Assembly (NCBI RefSeq): GCF_039531165.1
Contig: NZ_BAAAPN010000059.1
Span: 1-64,000, forward strand
DNA: 64,000 nt
Source of the DNA: Nostocoides_A vanveenii
Lineage (GTDB): Bacteria; Actinomycetota; Actinomycetes; Actinomycetales; Dermatophilaceae
Direction of reading: 5' to 3'
Each line of letters starts with the position of its first letter. Positions within the stretch are counted from its first letter, which is position 1. A program made the position numbers and the translations under genes. Shown here in pieces: positions 1 to 7,278 of this stretch. Under the pieces are notes generated by a model. That model was given only the letters and a program-made list of their open reading frames with translations, ran no database searches and was not told the origin of the DNA.

Positions 1-11
1 TGGCCAGCACA

Positions 12-103
12 GGGCAGATCCCACGGCCACCACCGGGCACTCCTCTTGACCGTCACCGGGCAGGTCCCACGACCGCCCCTGGGCAGATCTCAATGGCCCT
101 TGA
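12..103. repeat. Four 23-bp-period direct repeats (iteron-like)
   Basis: Four copies of a 23-bp unit lie head to tail, each beginning GGGCA, at 12, 35, 58 and 81. Copies 1, 3 and 4 share the longer core GGGCAGRTCYCA; copy 2 has diverged after GGGCA. The exact 23-bp spacing (about two helical turns) is typical of plasmid Rep-binding iterons or partition sites. The array may continue left of the window. Its place just upstream of a plasmid-type replication operon supports an origin or control role, which is inferred. Confidence 0.6.
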
Positions 104-199
104 CAGGCATCTCAGCGACGAGCGATGTGTGTGTGCTCCATGTCGATGATCTCTTGAGTTCGCACGCGCGCACGACACATTCCGCCGGGCGTCTCTCCC

Positions 200-355
200 G
201 TGTGCTCTCCGTGCTCTCCGTGCTCCGCTATTCGTTGGAAACTGAGGCGAAAGCACCGGAGAGCACACGGAGAGCACACGGAGAGCACACGGAGAGCACA
301 CGGAGAGCACACGGAGAGCACCGCCTGTTGTCCTACCCCCCTGCTCTCCGTGTGC
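200..355. repeat. 11-bp repeat array in opposing orientations
   Basis: Five perfect tandem copies of GGAGAGCACAC run from 258 to 312, with a partial sixth to 321. Facing them at 200-226 are reverse-complement units (GTGTGCTCTCC, GTGCTCTCC, GTGCTCC), and another inverted unit lies at 341-355. The clusters could pair as a large cruciform or act as a cooperative protein-binding array. An 11-bp period is one helical turn, so a bound protein would face one side of the DNA. An origin or copy-control function is inferred from the adjacent replication genes. It is not a CRISPR array, because there are no spacers. Confidence 0.7.
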
Positions 356-439
356 CTGTCGGCCCCTGTCGCTCGCCCGCACGGTGCCCCAGTCTGTCCG
401 CCTTGGGTCTCATCGCTAAATGGCGACTCGCATTGCGTG

Positions 440-468
440 TTGATGTGCGCTGTGTCGATCTGTATAAT
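440..468 (+). promoter_or_regulatory. Consensus-like sigma-70 promoter
   Basis: A -35 element TTGATG (440-445) and a perfect -10 TATAAT (463-468) are separated by exactly 17 bp. Transcription should begin near 475. This is unusually close to consensus for a high-GC actinobacterium and points toward the replication genes. Confidence 0.7.
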
Positions 469-474
469 GGTGCA

Positions 475-620
475 CGCGAGGAGCCTTCGGGCCGATTGCA
501 CTGGGTCGCATTCGCGGCGCAGTGGGACTGCCGTCCACACCTGACTCACCTAGGGCAGTCCCGAGTCGTATGCAGTCCCCGAATGCCGGGCGGACGGGAC
601 CTCTTGAGAGGTCCTGTTTT
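475..620 (+). ncRNA. Candidate structured leader or small RNA with terminator
   Basis: From the predicted start near 475 to the terminator at 597-620 there is no convincing reading frame. A 9-bp inverted repeat (524-532 with 554-562, 21-nt loop) precedes a terminator hairpin ending in a T-rich run. A strong promoter, about 145 nt of structured sequence and a terminator just before the first gene fit a plasmid copy-control RNA or an attenuating leader. No known RNA family was recognised. Confidence 0.4.
597..620 (+). terminator. Rho-independent terminator or attenuator
   Basis: GGACCTCT (597-604) is followed two bases later by its perfect complement AGAGGTCC (607-614) and then TGTTTTT. The structure ends two bases before the ATG at 622, so it could terminate the leader transcript and also mask translation initiation. 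Confidence 0.6.
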
Positions 621-621
621 T

Positions 622-1026
622 ATGTCCGCTTTTGTCAGGAGCGTCTGCTCGGTCGACGGTCAGGTGACCATCGACCTCGAGCGCGACGCTGATCTGCTCA
701 TCGAGCCCTCGGACGTCGCCACCCTCGGCTACGGCCACCCCCAGACTGTCCGTGCACACATCCGCTCCGGCCAGTTGCCGGCCGTGAAGGTCGGCGGCCG
801 CTGGAAGGTCCGCGTGGGGGATCTGCCCCGGCCCGGTGCTGCTGCGTCGACCCCGGTGGCTCCGGCTGCGAGCGAGAGCCCGGCCGGTAGCGCCGACCTC
901 GATGCTCTCGCCGAGGCCCTCGTCGCGACCTTTTCCCCGCTGACTCGCGAGCAGGTCGCCGAGCTCGGCCGCCTGCTCAGCTCGGCTGCGGCGACTGACG
1001 CCTCGCCCGCCCACTCCGCGGCCTGA
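622..1026 (+). CDS. Small helix-turn-helix DNA-binding protein (excisionase-like)
   Basis: This 134-residue protein has a MerR/excisionase-type HTH at about residues 28-62 (pattern LGYGHPQTVRAHIRSGQLPA, then KVGGRWKVRVGDL), followed by an Ala/Pro-rich linker and a short C-terminal helix. Its position between iteron-like repeats and the primase suggests a replication initiator accessory or copy-control regulator; that role is inferred. The start is uncertain: ATG at 622 abuts a terminator hairpin and has no ribosome-binding site, while a GTG at 664 is also possible. The open frame extends far upstream through the repeats, but that part looks non-coding. Confidence 0.65.
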   Translation: MSAFVRSVCSVDGQVTIDLERDADLLIEPSDVATLGYGHPQTVRAHIRSGQLPAVKVGGRWKVRVGDLPRPGAAASTPVAPAASESPAGSADLDALAEALVATFSPLTREQVAELGRLLSSAAATDASPAHSAA

Positions 1027-1114
1027 CCGCTCCCCTCCCCCGTACACACGTGGGGCCCGGGGAGTGGAGTCTCCGCCGGGCCCGACACGGACGATCTGTA
1101 GAGGAGATCGCCAT

Positions 1115-3706
1115 ATGTCTGACCCCATTTTGCCACATCGCGACGACGATCGCGAGGGCACCAGCACGGCAACGCACTACGCCAACGTCGCTCCGGAGCA
1201 CGTCCAGGAGCTCGAGGCCAGTGCCATCCCCGCGGCCGTGGCCGCCGACCAGGGTGTGTACACGGCCAACAAGGTCGACGACCTTCCCGAGTGGGCCCTT
1301 CGGCACGTCGAGAAGCACGGTACCGGGACGCTTCCGGCGCTCGTCTACCCGATGGTGCACCCCGACGGCACCGCCACCGGCCAGGTCAAGTTCGTGCCCG
1401 GCAGCGTGACCAACGCAGACGGTCACGTTCAGAAGTACGTCTCGCCGCTCAAGGATCAGAACCCGCCCAAGCTGCCCGTCCTGCGGGTCGTCAATGATCC
1501 CGCTGTTGTCCTCATCGTCGAGGGTGTCAAGCAGGCCCTCGCTGCTCTCGCCTGGGCTCCGGACGACTGGTCGATCTACCGGATCACCGGGATCTGGTCC
1601 TGGCGCGTGACCGGCGACGACGGCGCACCCGGCACCCCGACCCCCTACCTTGCTGCGGTCCAGCGTCAGGACGTGGTGATCGTCCCTGACGCTGACGCGG
1701 CGACCAACGTGCGTGTCTTCGACGGTGCTGCGGCCCTCGGCAAGGCGTGCGAGGAGTACGGCGCAAAGTCCGTCCGGTTCGCGCGCCTTCCTGGCGGCGG
1801 CAAGGACGGCCTGGACGATGTCCTCGCGAGGCTGGCCGACGACGACGCCCGCCGTTCGATGCTCGCCTCCTGGGTGACTGGCGCGAAGGCCAAGCCGGCC
1901 GATCTCGACAAGCGTGAGCTCGACAAGATGCGTCGGCAGCTTCGGGACCGGGATGTGGCCCGGTCAGTCGCTGCTGTGGCTGCGCAGGCTGGCGACGACC
2001 GGGTGAGCATCAACGTCGACGAGGACCCCCGGCAGGTCTCCCTCGAGCTTGTCGATGCCCTCGTCGAGCGTCGCGGCGGCACGCGGCTCTTCAGCCGGGA
2101 CGAGGGCATCGTTCGTCTGCGCCGGAAGAACGACCCGGGCACCGGCGGTTACCTGGTCGTCAAGCCGCTCGGCAACCGTGGCGGGCTCCACCGCGAGCTG
2201 CTCGACGTGGTTCAGCCGATCACGGTCGGGCAGCAGGGTGCGCGCCCCTGCGGCGTGTCATCCATGCTGCTCGACCTCGTCGACGACCACCCCGACCGGT
2301 TCCCCGTTCTCGTCGGCATCACTCGCTCCCCCATTGTCCGCGCCGACGGCTCGGTCAACACGACGTCCGGTTACGACCCCGCCACGGGCCTCTACCTCGA
2401 TCTGACGAAGGACGTTCAGGACATCGACGTCCCCGAGCACCCCTCCGATGCAGACATCCAGTGGGCCGTCGTGCTGCTTCGGGACGACCTGTTCGCCATG
2501 GACGGGGTCGGTGGGTACGACGGGTGGGTCTTCCAGGACGTCGCTGACCAGACCCACGCGATCGCCGGCCTGCTTACGCCGATGATCCGGGTGAACATCC
2601 CGCTCGCTCCGATCCTTGTGTTCGACGGTCTGCAGCGAAGCGTCGGCAAGGGCGGTGCCGTGGACGTGATCCACAAGGTCGCTTTCGGCACGCCGGCACC
2701 CCTGCAGGCCGCACCCAAGGATGACGCCGAGATGGAGAAGCGGATCACCGCGAAGGTCGACGCCGGTGCGACGATCATGGTCCTGGATGAGGTACAGCCC
2801 CCGGATGGCCCGTCGCGGCTCGTTTCGGCCGCTCTGACGACCGCGACCACCTCGCAGGTCCACGAGGGGCGCAGGCTCGGTGTCTCTGAAATGGTCTGCC
2901 TTCGTAACGTGATGACCTTCTACGCCCTGGGCAACAACGTCCAACTGCCGGGCGATGTCGTGCGACGCGTCTACACGTGCCGGATGAGCTCCGATCGGGC
3001 TGACCTGGAGACGCGTGACAACTTCCGTCACGACCTCGACACCTGGGTCCCCGAGAACCGCGCTGCGCTGCTGCGTGCCGCTCTGATCCTGATCCGGGCC
3101 TGGTACGACCGCGGTCAGCCGCCGGCCCCGCGTGCGTTCGGCTTCAAGAGCTACACCGAGTGGCAGCGGGTCATCGGCGGCATCCTGCACCTGGCCGGCA
3201 TCCGGGACTTCCTCTCGACCGTCCTGGACGTCCGTGAGACTGCCGACAGCGAGGCGGTCGACAACCGGGAGCATTGGGAGTGGGTTGCTGGCCTGTTCCC
3301 CGTCGGCACCCGCTTCGGTGCCTCCCAGGTCGTCGCCCATGCCAAGGCCGACCCGGACGCTCCGGCTCCGTACGGCTTGTCCTGGGGTGATGTCGACGCG
3401 AAGGTGCTCTCGACGTTCTACGGACAGCATCCGCGGTGGTACGGCGACCTGCGGATCCGTCACGACGGCAAGCTCCACGGCCGCGGCAAGGCCTATGTGA
3501 TCGACCGGCTGCAGGCCGGTGTCACGGCCATCCCTGCCGCTCCTACCGCTCCCCCGGCTTCTCCCGGACCGCGCACGGGTGCCGGCGCTGCCCCCGGCGA
3601 GGTCATCGAGTTCACCGACCGTCACGGCTTCACCCAGCGGGCGGCGCGGACCATGCCGTCGATCGACGGCAAGACCATCGCCGAGCTCAGCGGTGATGCG
3701 TCGTGA
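1115..3706 (+). CDS. Plasmid/phage-type primase-helicase (TOPRIM-like plus D5-like ATPase)
   Basis: 863 residues. ATG 1115 has GAGGAG eight bases upstream. Around residues 130-195 the segments VLIVEGVKQA and VVIVPDADAA have the acidic pattern of a TOPRIM/DUF3854-type primase domain. The C-terminal half looks like a superfamily 3/DUF927-type ATPase: a phosphate-binding-like SVGKGG near residue 510, a Walker B IMVLDEV near 555, and a downstream arginine pair. Such proteins unwind and prime plasmid or phage DNA. It overlaps the DNA polymerase gene by 4 bp, so the two are probably translationally coupled as a replication module. The Walker A is not canonical, so helicase activity is inferred. Confidence 0.75.
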   Translation: MSDPILPHRDDDREGTSTATHYANVAPEHVQELEASAIPAAVAADQGVYTANKVDDLPEWALRHVEKHGTGTLPALVYPMVHPDGTATGQVKFVPGSVTNADGHVQKYVSPLKDQNPPKLPVLRVVNDPAVVLIVEGVKQALAALAWAPDDWSIYRITGIWSWRVTGDDGAPGTPTPYLAAVQRQDVVIVPDADAATNVRVFDGAAALGKACEEYGAKSVRFARLPGGGKDGLDDVLARLADDDARRSMLASWVTGAKAKPADLDKRELDKMRRQLRDRDVARSVAAVAAQAGDDRVSINVDEDPRQVSLELVDALVERRGGTRLFSRDEGIVRLRRKNDPGTGGYLVVKPLGNRGGLHRELLDVVQPITVGQQGARPCGVSSMLLDLVDDHPDRFPVLVGITRSPIVRADGSVNTTSGYDPATGLYLDLTKDVQDIDVPEHPSDADIQWAVVLLRDDLFAMDGVGGYDGWVFQDVADQTHAIAGLLTPMIRVNIPLAPILVFDGLQRSVGKGGAVDVIHKVAFGTPAPLQAAPKDDAEMEKRITAKVDAGATIMVLDEVQPPDGPSRLVSAALTTATTSQVHEGRRLGVSEMVCLRNVMTFYALGNNVQLPGDVVRRVYTCRMSSDRADLETRDNFRHDLDTWVPENRAALLRAALILIRAWYDRGQPPAPRAFGFKSYTEWQRVIGGILHLAGIRDFLSTVLDVRETADSEAVDNREHWEWVAGLFPVGTRFGASQVVAHAKADPDAPAPYGLSWGDVDAKVLSTFYGQHPRWYGDLRIRHDGKLHGRGKAYVIDRLQAGVTAIPAAPTAPPASPGPRTGAGAAPGEVIEFTDRHGFTQRAARTMPSIDGKTIAELSGDAS

Positions 3707-5559
3707 GCACCCTCTACCTCGACCTCGAGACCGCCGACGCCGACCGCCTCTGGGACCACGGTCCCGGCTTCGTCCGGCTGGCCGGCTACGCCATCGGCAC
3801 CGGGCCGGTCGTCACTACCACGGACATCGCCGCAGTGGTTCGGCTGATCGAGCAGGCCGACCACGTCGTGGGGCACAACATCCTCGGCTTCGACCTGCTC
3901 GCCCTGGAGCGGTACCACGGCCTCGACCTGGCCCGCCTCGTCCGCGAGGACCGAGTCGTCGACACCCTGCTCGTGGCGCGCCAGAACGACCCGCCGGTCT
4001 CGGGCAAGGCCGACTCCCGCCGCTACAACCTCGATGCGGTGTGTCGCCGCGTGCTCGGAGAGGGCAAGGTCGCCGACGACTCGGGGTCCCTGCTGAAGGC
4101 TCTGGCGCGACAGTGTCGCGGCTACGACCTCATCCCCGTCGACCACCCCGACTACGTGCGATACCTGGTCCAGGACGTGGATCTCGTCCGAGGCTTGGCC
4201 GAGCACCTCGTGGTCGACGACTACGTCCGACGCGAGCACCGGCTCATGTGGCGGCTGCACCACATCACCAAGGTCGGCTTCCGGGTCGACGTCGACCTCG
4301 TGCAGCGCTCGATCGACGAGCGGGAGGCACGCGTTGTCGCCTCCAAGCGCGCGCTCTCCCGGCGGTACGGACTGCCGACCGACGGGGCGAAGCCGCACAC
4401 CACGACGGCTGGCAAGGCCGCGCTGGAGCGCGCCTTCACCGACCTGGGCATCGAGCCTCCACGCACTGCCAAGGGCGGCCTTGCGACCGGCAAGGAGGCA
4501 CTGGCGGACCTCGAGGCGCAGCACCCGGACCACGCCGGCCTGATCGACCTCTGCCGCACCTTGCGGGCCCTCAACGGCGAGCGGTCGACCGCCCGGACGA
4601 TCCACGACCACACGGGACCCGACGGCCGCGTGCATCCCACGGTGGCCGCTGTGCAGGCCACCGGCCGGATCAGCATCACCCACCCGGGACTGTCCGTGAT
4701 GGGCAAGCGCGATCGGACCAACGTCGGTGAGCGCTGCATGCTCCTGCCCGATCCGGGACATGTGCTCATCACCGCGGACCTGGCCCAGATCGACGCCCGG
4801 GCGATGGCGGTCCACTGTCAGGATCCTGCCTACATCGCCGCCCTCGAGCCCGGGAAGGACATGCACGACGAGATGGCCGCCGCCATCTTCGGAGAGGCCG
4901 ACTGGGACCGCACGAGCGGGCACCACCCGCGCCGTGGCGACGCCAAGGCCATCACGCACGCGACCAGCTACGGGATGGGCGCTACAGCGCTGGCCGGCCA
5001 CGCCGGGATCAGCCTGGCCGACGCCGAGCGTCAGCTCGCCACGCTCGATCTGCGGTTCCCCAAGCTGGCCAGTTTCAAGGAGGCCATCCGCCATGAGGCC
5101 GCTGGTCAGGTCGTGCGCAGCGCCTTCGGCCGGTGGATGCGGGTGCGACCCGGCAAGGAGTACACGCAGGCCCCGGCGTTCGTCGGTCAGGGCACCGCTC
5201 GCGACTTGATGATGGAGGGCGTCCTGCGTCTGCCCGAGTGGCTGCTGCCGTGCCTGCGCGCGATCGTCCACGACGAGATCGTGCTCAGCGTCCCCGAGTG
5301 CCGTGCCGAAGAGGCCGAGGCGGCTGTCCTGCGCGCACTCCAGTTCGAGTACCGCATCACGCCCGATGCGCTGGCCGTGCCCGTGTTGGCCGAGGCCGGT
5401 GACCGCGGTCGCGACTGGGCCGACTGCTATCGCAGTGAAAAGCGTGCCTGGCCCGAGGTCGCCCGCGACCACCGCGACCAGCCTGAGTGCGAGGACGTCG
5501 ACTGCACCTGGCACAAGACCACCAGCAACACCACCGAGAAGAAGGAGAACGCAGCATGA
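3703..5559 (+). CDS. Family A DNA polymerase with 3'-5' exonuclease domain
   Basis: 618 residues from a GTG start in a GTGA overlap with the primase. The N terminus has a DnaQ/DEDD exonuclease motif (YLDLET, residues 5-10). The polymerase domain shows motif A ADLAQIDAR near residue 357, motif B with RRGDAKAITHATSYGMG near 408, and motif C VHDEIV near 522. It lacks the 5'-3' exonuclease domain of chromosomal PolA and is shorter than the usual 870-900 residues, as in phage and plasmid replicases. With the upstream primase-helicase it probably replicates this element. Substrate details are inferred. Confidence 0.93.
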   Translation: MSTLYLDLETADADRLWDHGPGFVRLAGYAIGTGPVVTTTDIAAVVRLIEQADHVVGHNILGFDLLALERYHGLDLARLVREDRVVDTLLVARQNDPPVSGKADSRRYNLDAVCRRVLGEGKVADDSGSLLKALARQCRGYDLIPVDHPDYVRYLVQDVDLVRGLAEHLVVDDYVRREHRLMWRLHHITKVGFRVDVDLVQRSIDEREARVVASKRALSRRYGLPTDGAKPHTTTAGKAALERAFTDLGIEPPRTAKGGLATGKEALADLEAQHPDHAGLIDLCRTLRALNGERSTARTIHDHTGPDGRVHPTVAAVQATGRISITHPGLSVMGKRDRTNVGERCMLLPDPGHVLITADLAQIDARAMAVHCQDPAYIAALEPGKDMHDEMAAAIFGEADWDRTSGHHPRRGDAKAITHATSYGMGATALAGHAGISLADAERQLATLDLRFPKLASFKEAIRHEAAGQVVRSAFGRWMRVRPGKEYTQAPAFVGQGTARDLMMEGVLRLPEWLLPCLRAIVHDEIVLSVPECRAEEAEAAVLRALQFEYRITPDALAVPVLAEAGDRGRDWADCYRSEKRAWPEVARDHRDQPECEDVDCTWHKTTSNTTEKKENAA

Positions 5560-5843
5560 GGATGCCCACCTACGACGAGATGCTCCGTATGGCCTACGTG
5601 AGCGCCTACGACTACCTGCGTGAGCACCCGGAGTTCGACGGCCGGCCTCGACCCGGGCTGGACGCCATCGTCCGCCGCGGTGTCGACCCCAAGGACATCA
5701 AGCCGTGGCCCGGCGTCGCCGACGTTCGCACGATGTCGCGGGACCAGTGGGTCGCCGCCCGGCTCGCGGCCGTCGCCCGCGGCGACGAGGAGCCTCCCCT
5801 GCGCCGGCCGGGAGGTGCTGCCGCAGGATCCCTCACCCCCTGA
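5556..5843 (+). CDS. Hypothetical protein in replication operon
   Basis: 95 residues, overlapping the polymerase stop by an ATGA with GAAGGAG upstream, so it is very probably the third gene of the replication operon. The sequence is soluble and charged (begins MRMPTYDEMLRMAYVSAYDY) with no motif I recognise. The tail is Gly/Ala/Pro-rich. Function unknown; replication accessory by position only. Confidence 0.7.
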   Translation: MRMPTYDEMLRMAYVSAYDYLREHPEFDGRPRPGLDAIVRRGVDPKDIKPWPGVADVRTMSRDQWVAARLAAVARGDEEPPLRRPGGAAAGSLTP

Positions 5844-5929
5844 CCGAGACCGAGCGGGCGGAGCCCGCGAGCAGAGACAGACAAGACCGCCCGCGCCAGC
5901 GGGCGCACTACAAGATCGGAGATCACGAC

Positions 5930-6427
5930 ATGACCACCTACACCACCAAGAAGGCCGCGGCGCTGGCCCAGCGCCTCGCCGATCAGGAGGCCGAGAACCG
6001 GCGGCTGCTCGCCGCGATCCAGGCCGAGCAGGACGCCCACGACGCACGGCTGGCCAAGGCCCTGGCCGACGCCGGGCCGGCCCGCGTCGCCCTCGTCGAG
6101 GACCTTCTCGACAAGCTCGGCATCGACTCGGTGCCGCACGAGGCGCAGGTACACAAGCGCACCGGCGAGGTCGTCACCGACAAGTCCGGCAAGCCCCGGA
6201 TGATCGACCCGGACCCGCACGAGGAGCAGCGCATGCAGCTGCTCGCCGAGGCGATCGACCGGCTCATCGAGGGCAGCGCCGACCAGGTTGAGGACAGCGG
6301 CGATCGCGACCTCGACGAGGTCATCGCGACGGTCCAGCTCGACGCCAGCGAGCAGGAGTCGGTGTCCGTCGAGGACGACGCCGGTGACGATTCGCAGGAG
6401 CCCGTGCAGTCCTGGTCCGCGGCCTGA
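5930..6427 (+). CDS. Hypothetical coiled-coil, acidic-tailed protein
   Basis: 165 residues. ATG 5930 has GGAG about 9 bases upstream. Residues 5-45 are Ala/Glu/Gln-rich and probably form a coiled coil (AQRLADQEAENRRLLAAIQ); the C-terminal 45 residues are strongly acidic. It lies 86 bp after the previous gene and is the last gene of the replication cluster. No family recognised. A larger in-frame extension upstream is possible but lacks a ribosome-binding site. Confidence 0.65.
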   Translation: MTTYTTKKAAALAQRLADQEAENRRLLAAIQAEQDAHDARLAKALADAGPARVALVEDLLDKLGIDSVPHEAQVHKRTGEVVTDKSGKPRMIDPDPHEEQRMQLLAEAIDRLIEGSADQVEDSGDRDLDEVIATVQLDASEQESVSVEDDAGDDSQEPVQSWSAA

Positions 6428-6828
6428 TGCCGTCGCCCGGCACGGGCACCGAGCAGCCCCGGTCAGCAGTCGCTGGCCGGGGCTGTCCCGTGTCTCCGGC
6501 GCTGCACAAGGCTGCGGTCGCGGCACCGTCCGTGCAGACGGCGGCCCCACGTCGCCGCACCGGCGGCGGCATCGTCGCGCACCACGGCCCGAGCGCGCAG
6601 CGCGAGGGGTCCTCTCCCCCAGGTCCACGGGGCGGAGCGAGCGAAGCGAGCGTGAGCCCCTGGCCGGCAACCCCCTGCCCGGAGGGCGCGCGCGTAGCGC
6701 GTTGATATCAGGGGGGATTGCTGGCTTCACCTCCTTTCGCTACCGGTACCCCTCCACGTGGTGTAGTATTGGCAGCATCAGAACTAGTCTCGATCTAGTG
6801 CCGTACTCGGCAAGGGGGTGCTCACAGC
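6428..6828. other. Intergenic region with large hairpin; candidate oriT
   Basis: No gene is seen here. An extended inverted repeat (CACGGG at 6441-6446 with CCCGTG at 6487-6492, enclosing a 9-bp stem 6454-6462/6477-6485) follows the replication genes and could terminate them, though there is no T-tract. Further right are a short repeated GAGCGA/AGCGAG stretch (about 6634-6651), a TAGTAT box at 6764-6769 and a small palindrome ACTAG/CTAGT near 6784. Transfer origins usually lie just upstream of the mobC-relaxase pair, so this is the best place for oriT. I do not recognise a known nic motif. Confidence 0.4.
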
Positions 6829-7272
6829 ATGGCGCAGTACGCGGTCGCCGTCCTCGTGCGGATGACGCCGGAGCAGGCCGCTCGACTGGACGAAGTCCAG
6901 GCGATGGGGTCGCCGCTGTGCTCCCGCGCGGCTGCCGTGCGTCGCCTCATCGACTCCCTCGACGACGACGACCTCGCCCCCTCCGTGGCGGCCTCGTCCG
7001 CTCCCCCGGTGCCGGTCCTGCACCCGGATGTCGTCGCGGCACTGGAGTGCCGCACCGAGGCCTACAACGAGATTGGGAGGCAGGTGCGCGCGGCCGGTCA
7101 CAACCTCAACACGATGACGCGCCTGAGCCATCAGATCGCAACCTACGGACGCGGCGACGCGATCCCTGCCGAGGCCGTCGCAGCAACCGGTCGCGTGCTG
7201 GTCGACGTGCACCGGCAGATGTTCGAGCTGGGTGCACGGGACCGTGCCGACGACATTCGCCTGGCCGGGTAG
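6829..7272 (+). CDS. MobC-like relaxosome accessory protein
   Basis: 147 residues with AAGGGGG about 12 bases before ATG 6829. The N-terminal third looks like a ribbon-helix-helix segment (VAVLVRMTPEQAARLDEVQA). The middle has the MobC-type pattern NEIGRQVRAAGHNLNTMTRL (about residues 83-102), comparable to the IGxNLNQ motif. MobC proteins help the relaxase open oriT DNA. The relaxase gene follows after 6 bp, which strongly supports the call. Confidence 0.75.
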   Translation: MAQYAVAVLVRMTPEQAARLDEVQAMGSPLCSRAAAVRRLIDSLDDDDLAPSVAASSAPPVPVLHPDVVAALECRTEAYNEIGRQVRAAGHNLNTMTRLSHQIATYGRGDAIPAEAVAATGRVLVDVHRQMFELGARDRADDIRLAG

Positions 7273-7278
7273 TCGCTC

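Noticed and set aside
258..321. Tandem short repeats resembling a CRISPR array
   Set aside because: Units are contiguous with no spacers and are only 11 bp; better read as iterons.
46..621. Long open frame continuing upstream of the HTH gene
   Set aside because: It runs through iterons, a promoter and a terminator with no ribosome-binding site; the protein there is low complexity.
3622..5514. Long minus-strand open frame opposite the DNA polymerase
   Set aside because: All polymerase motifs are on the + strand; the mirror frame has no recognisable domain.
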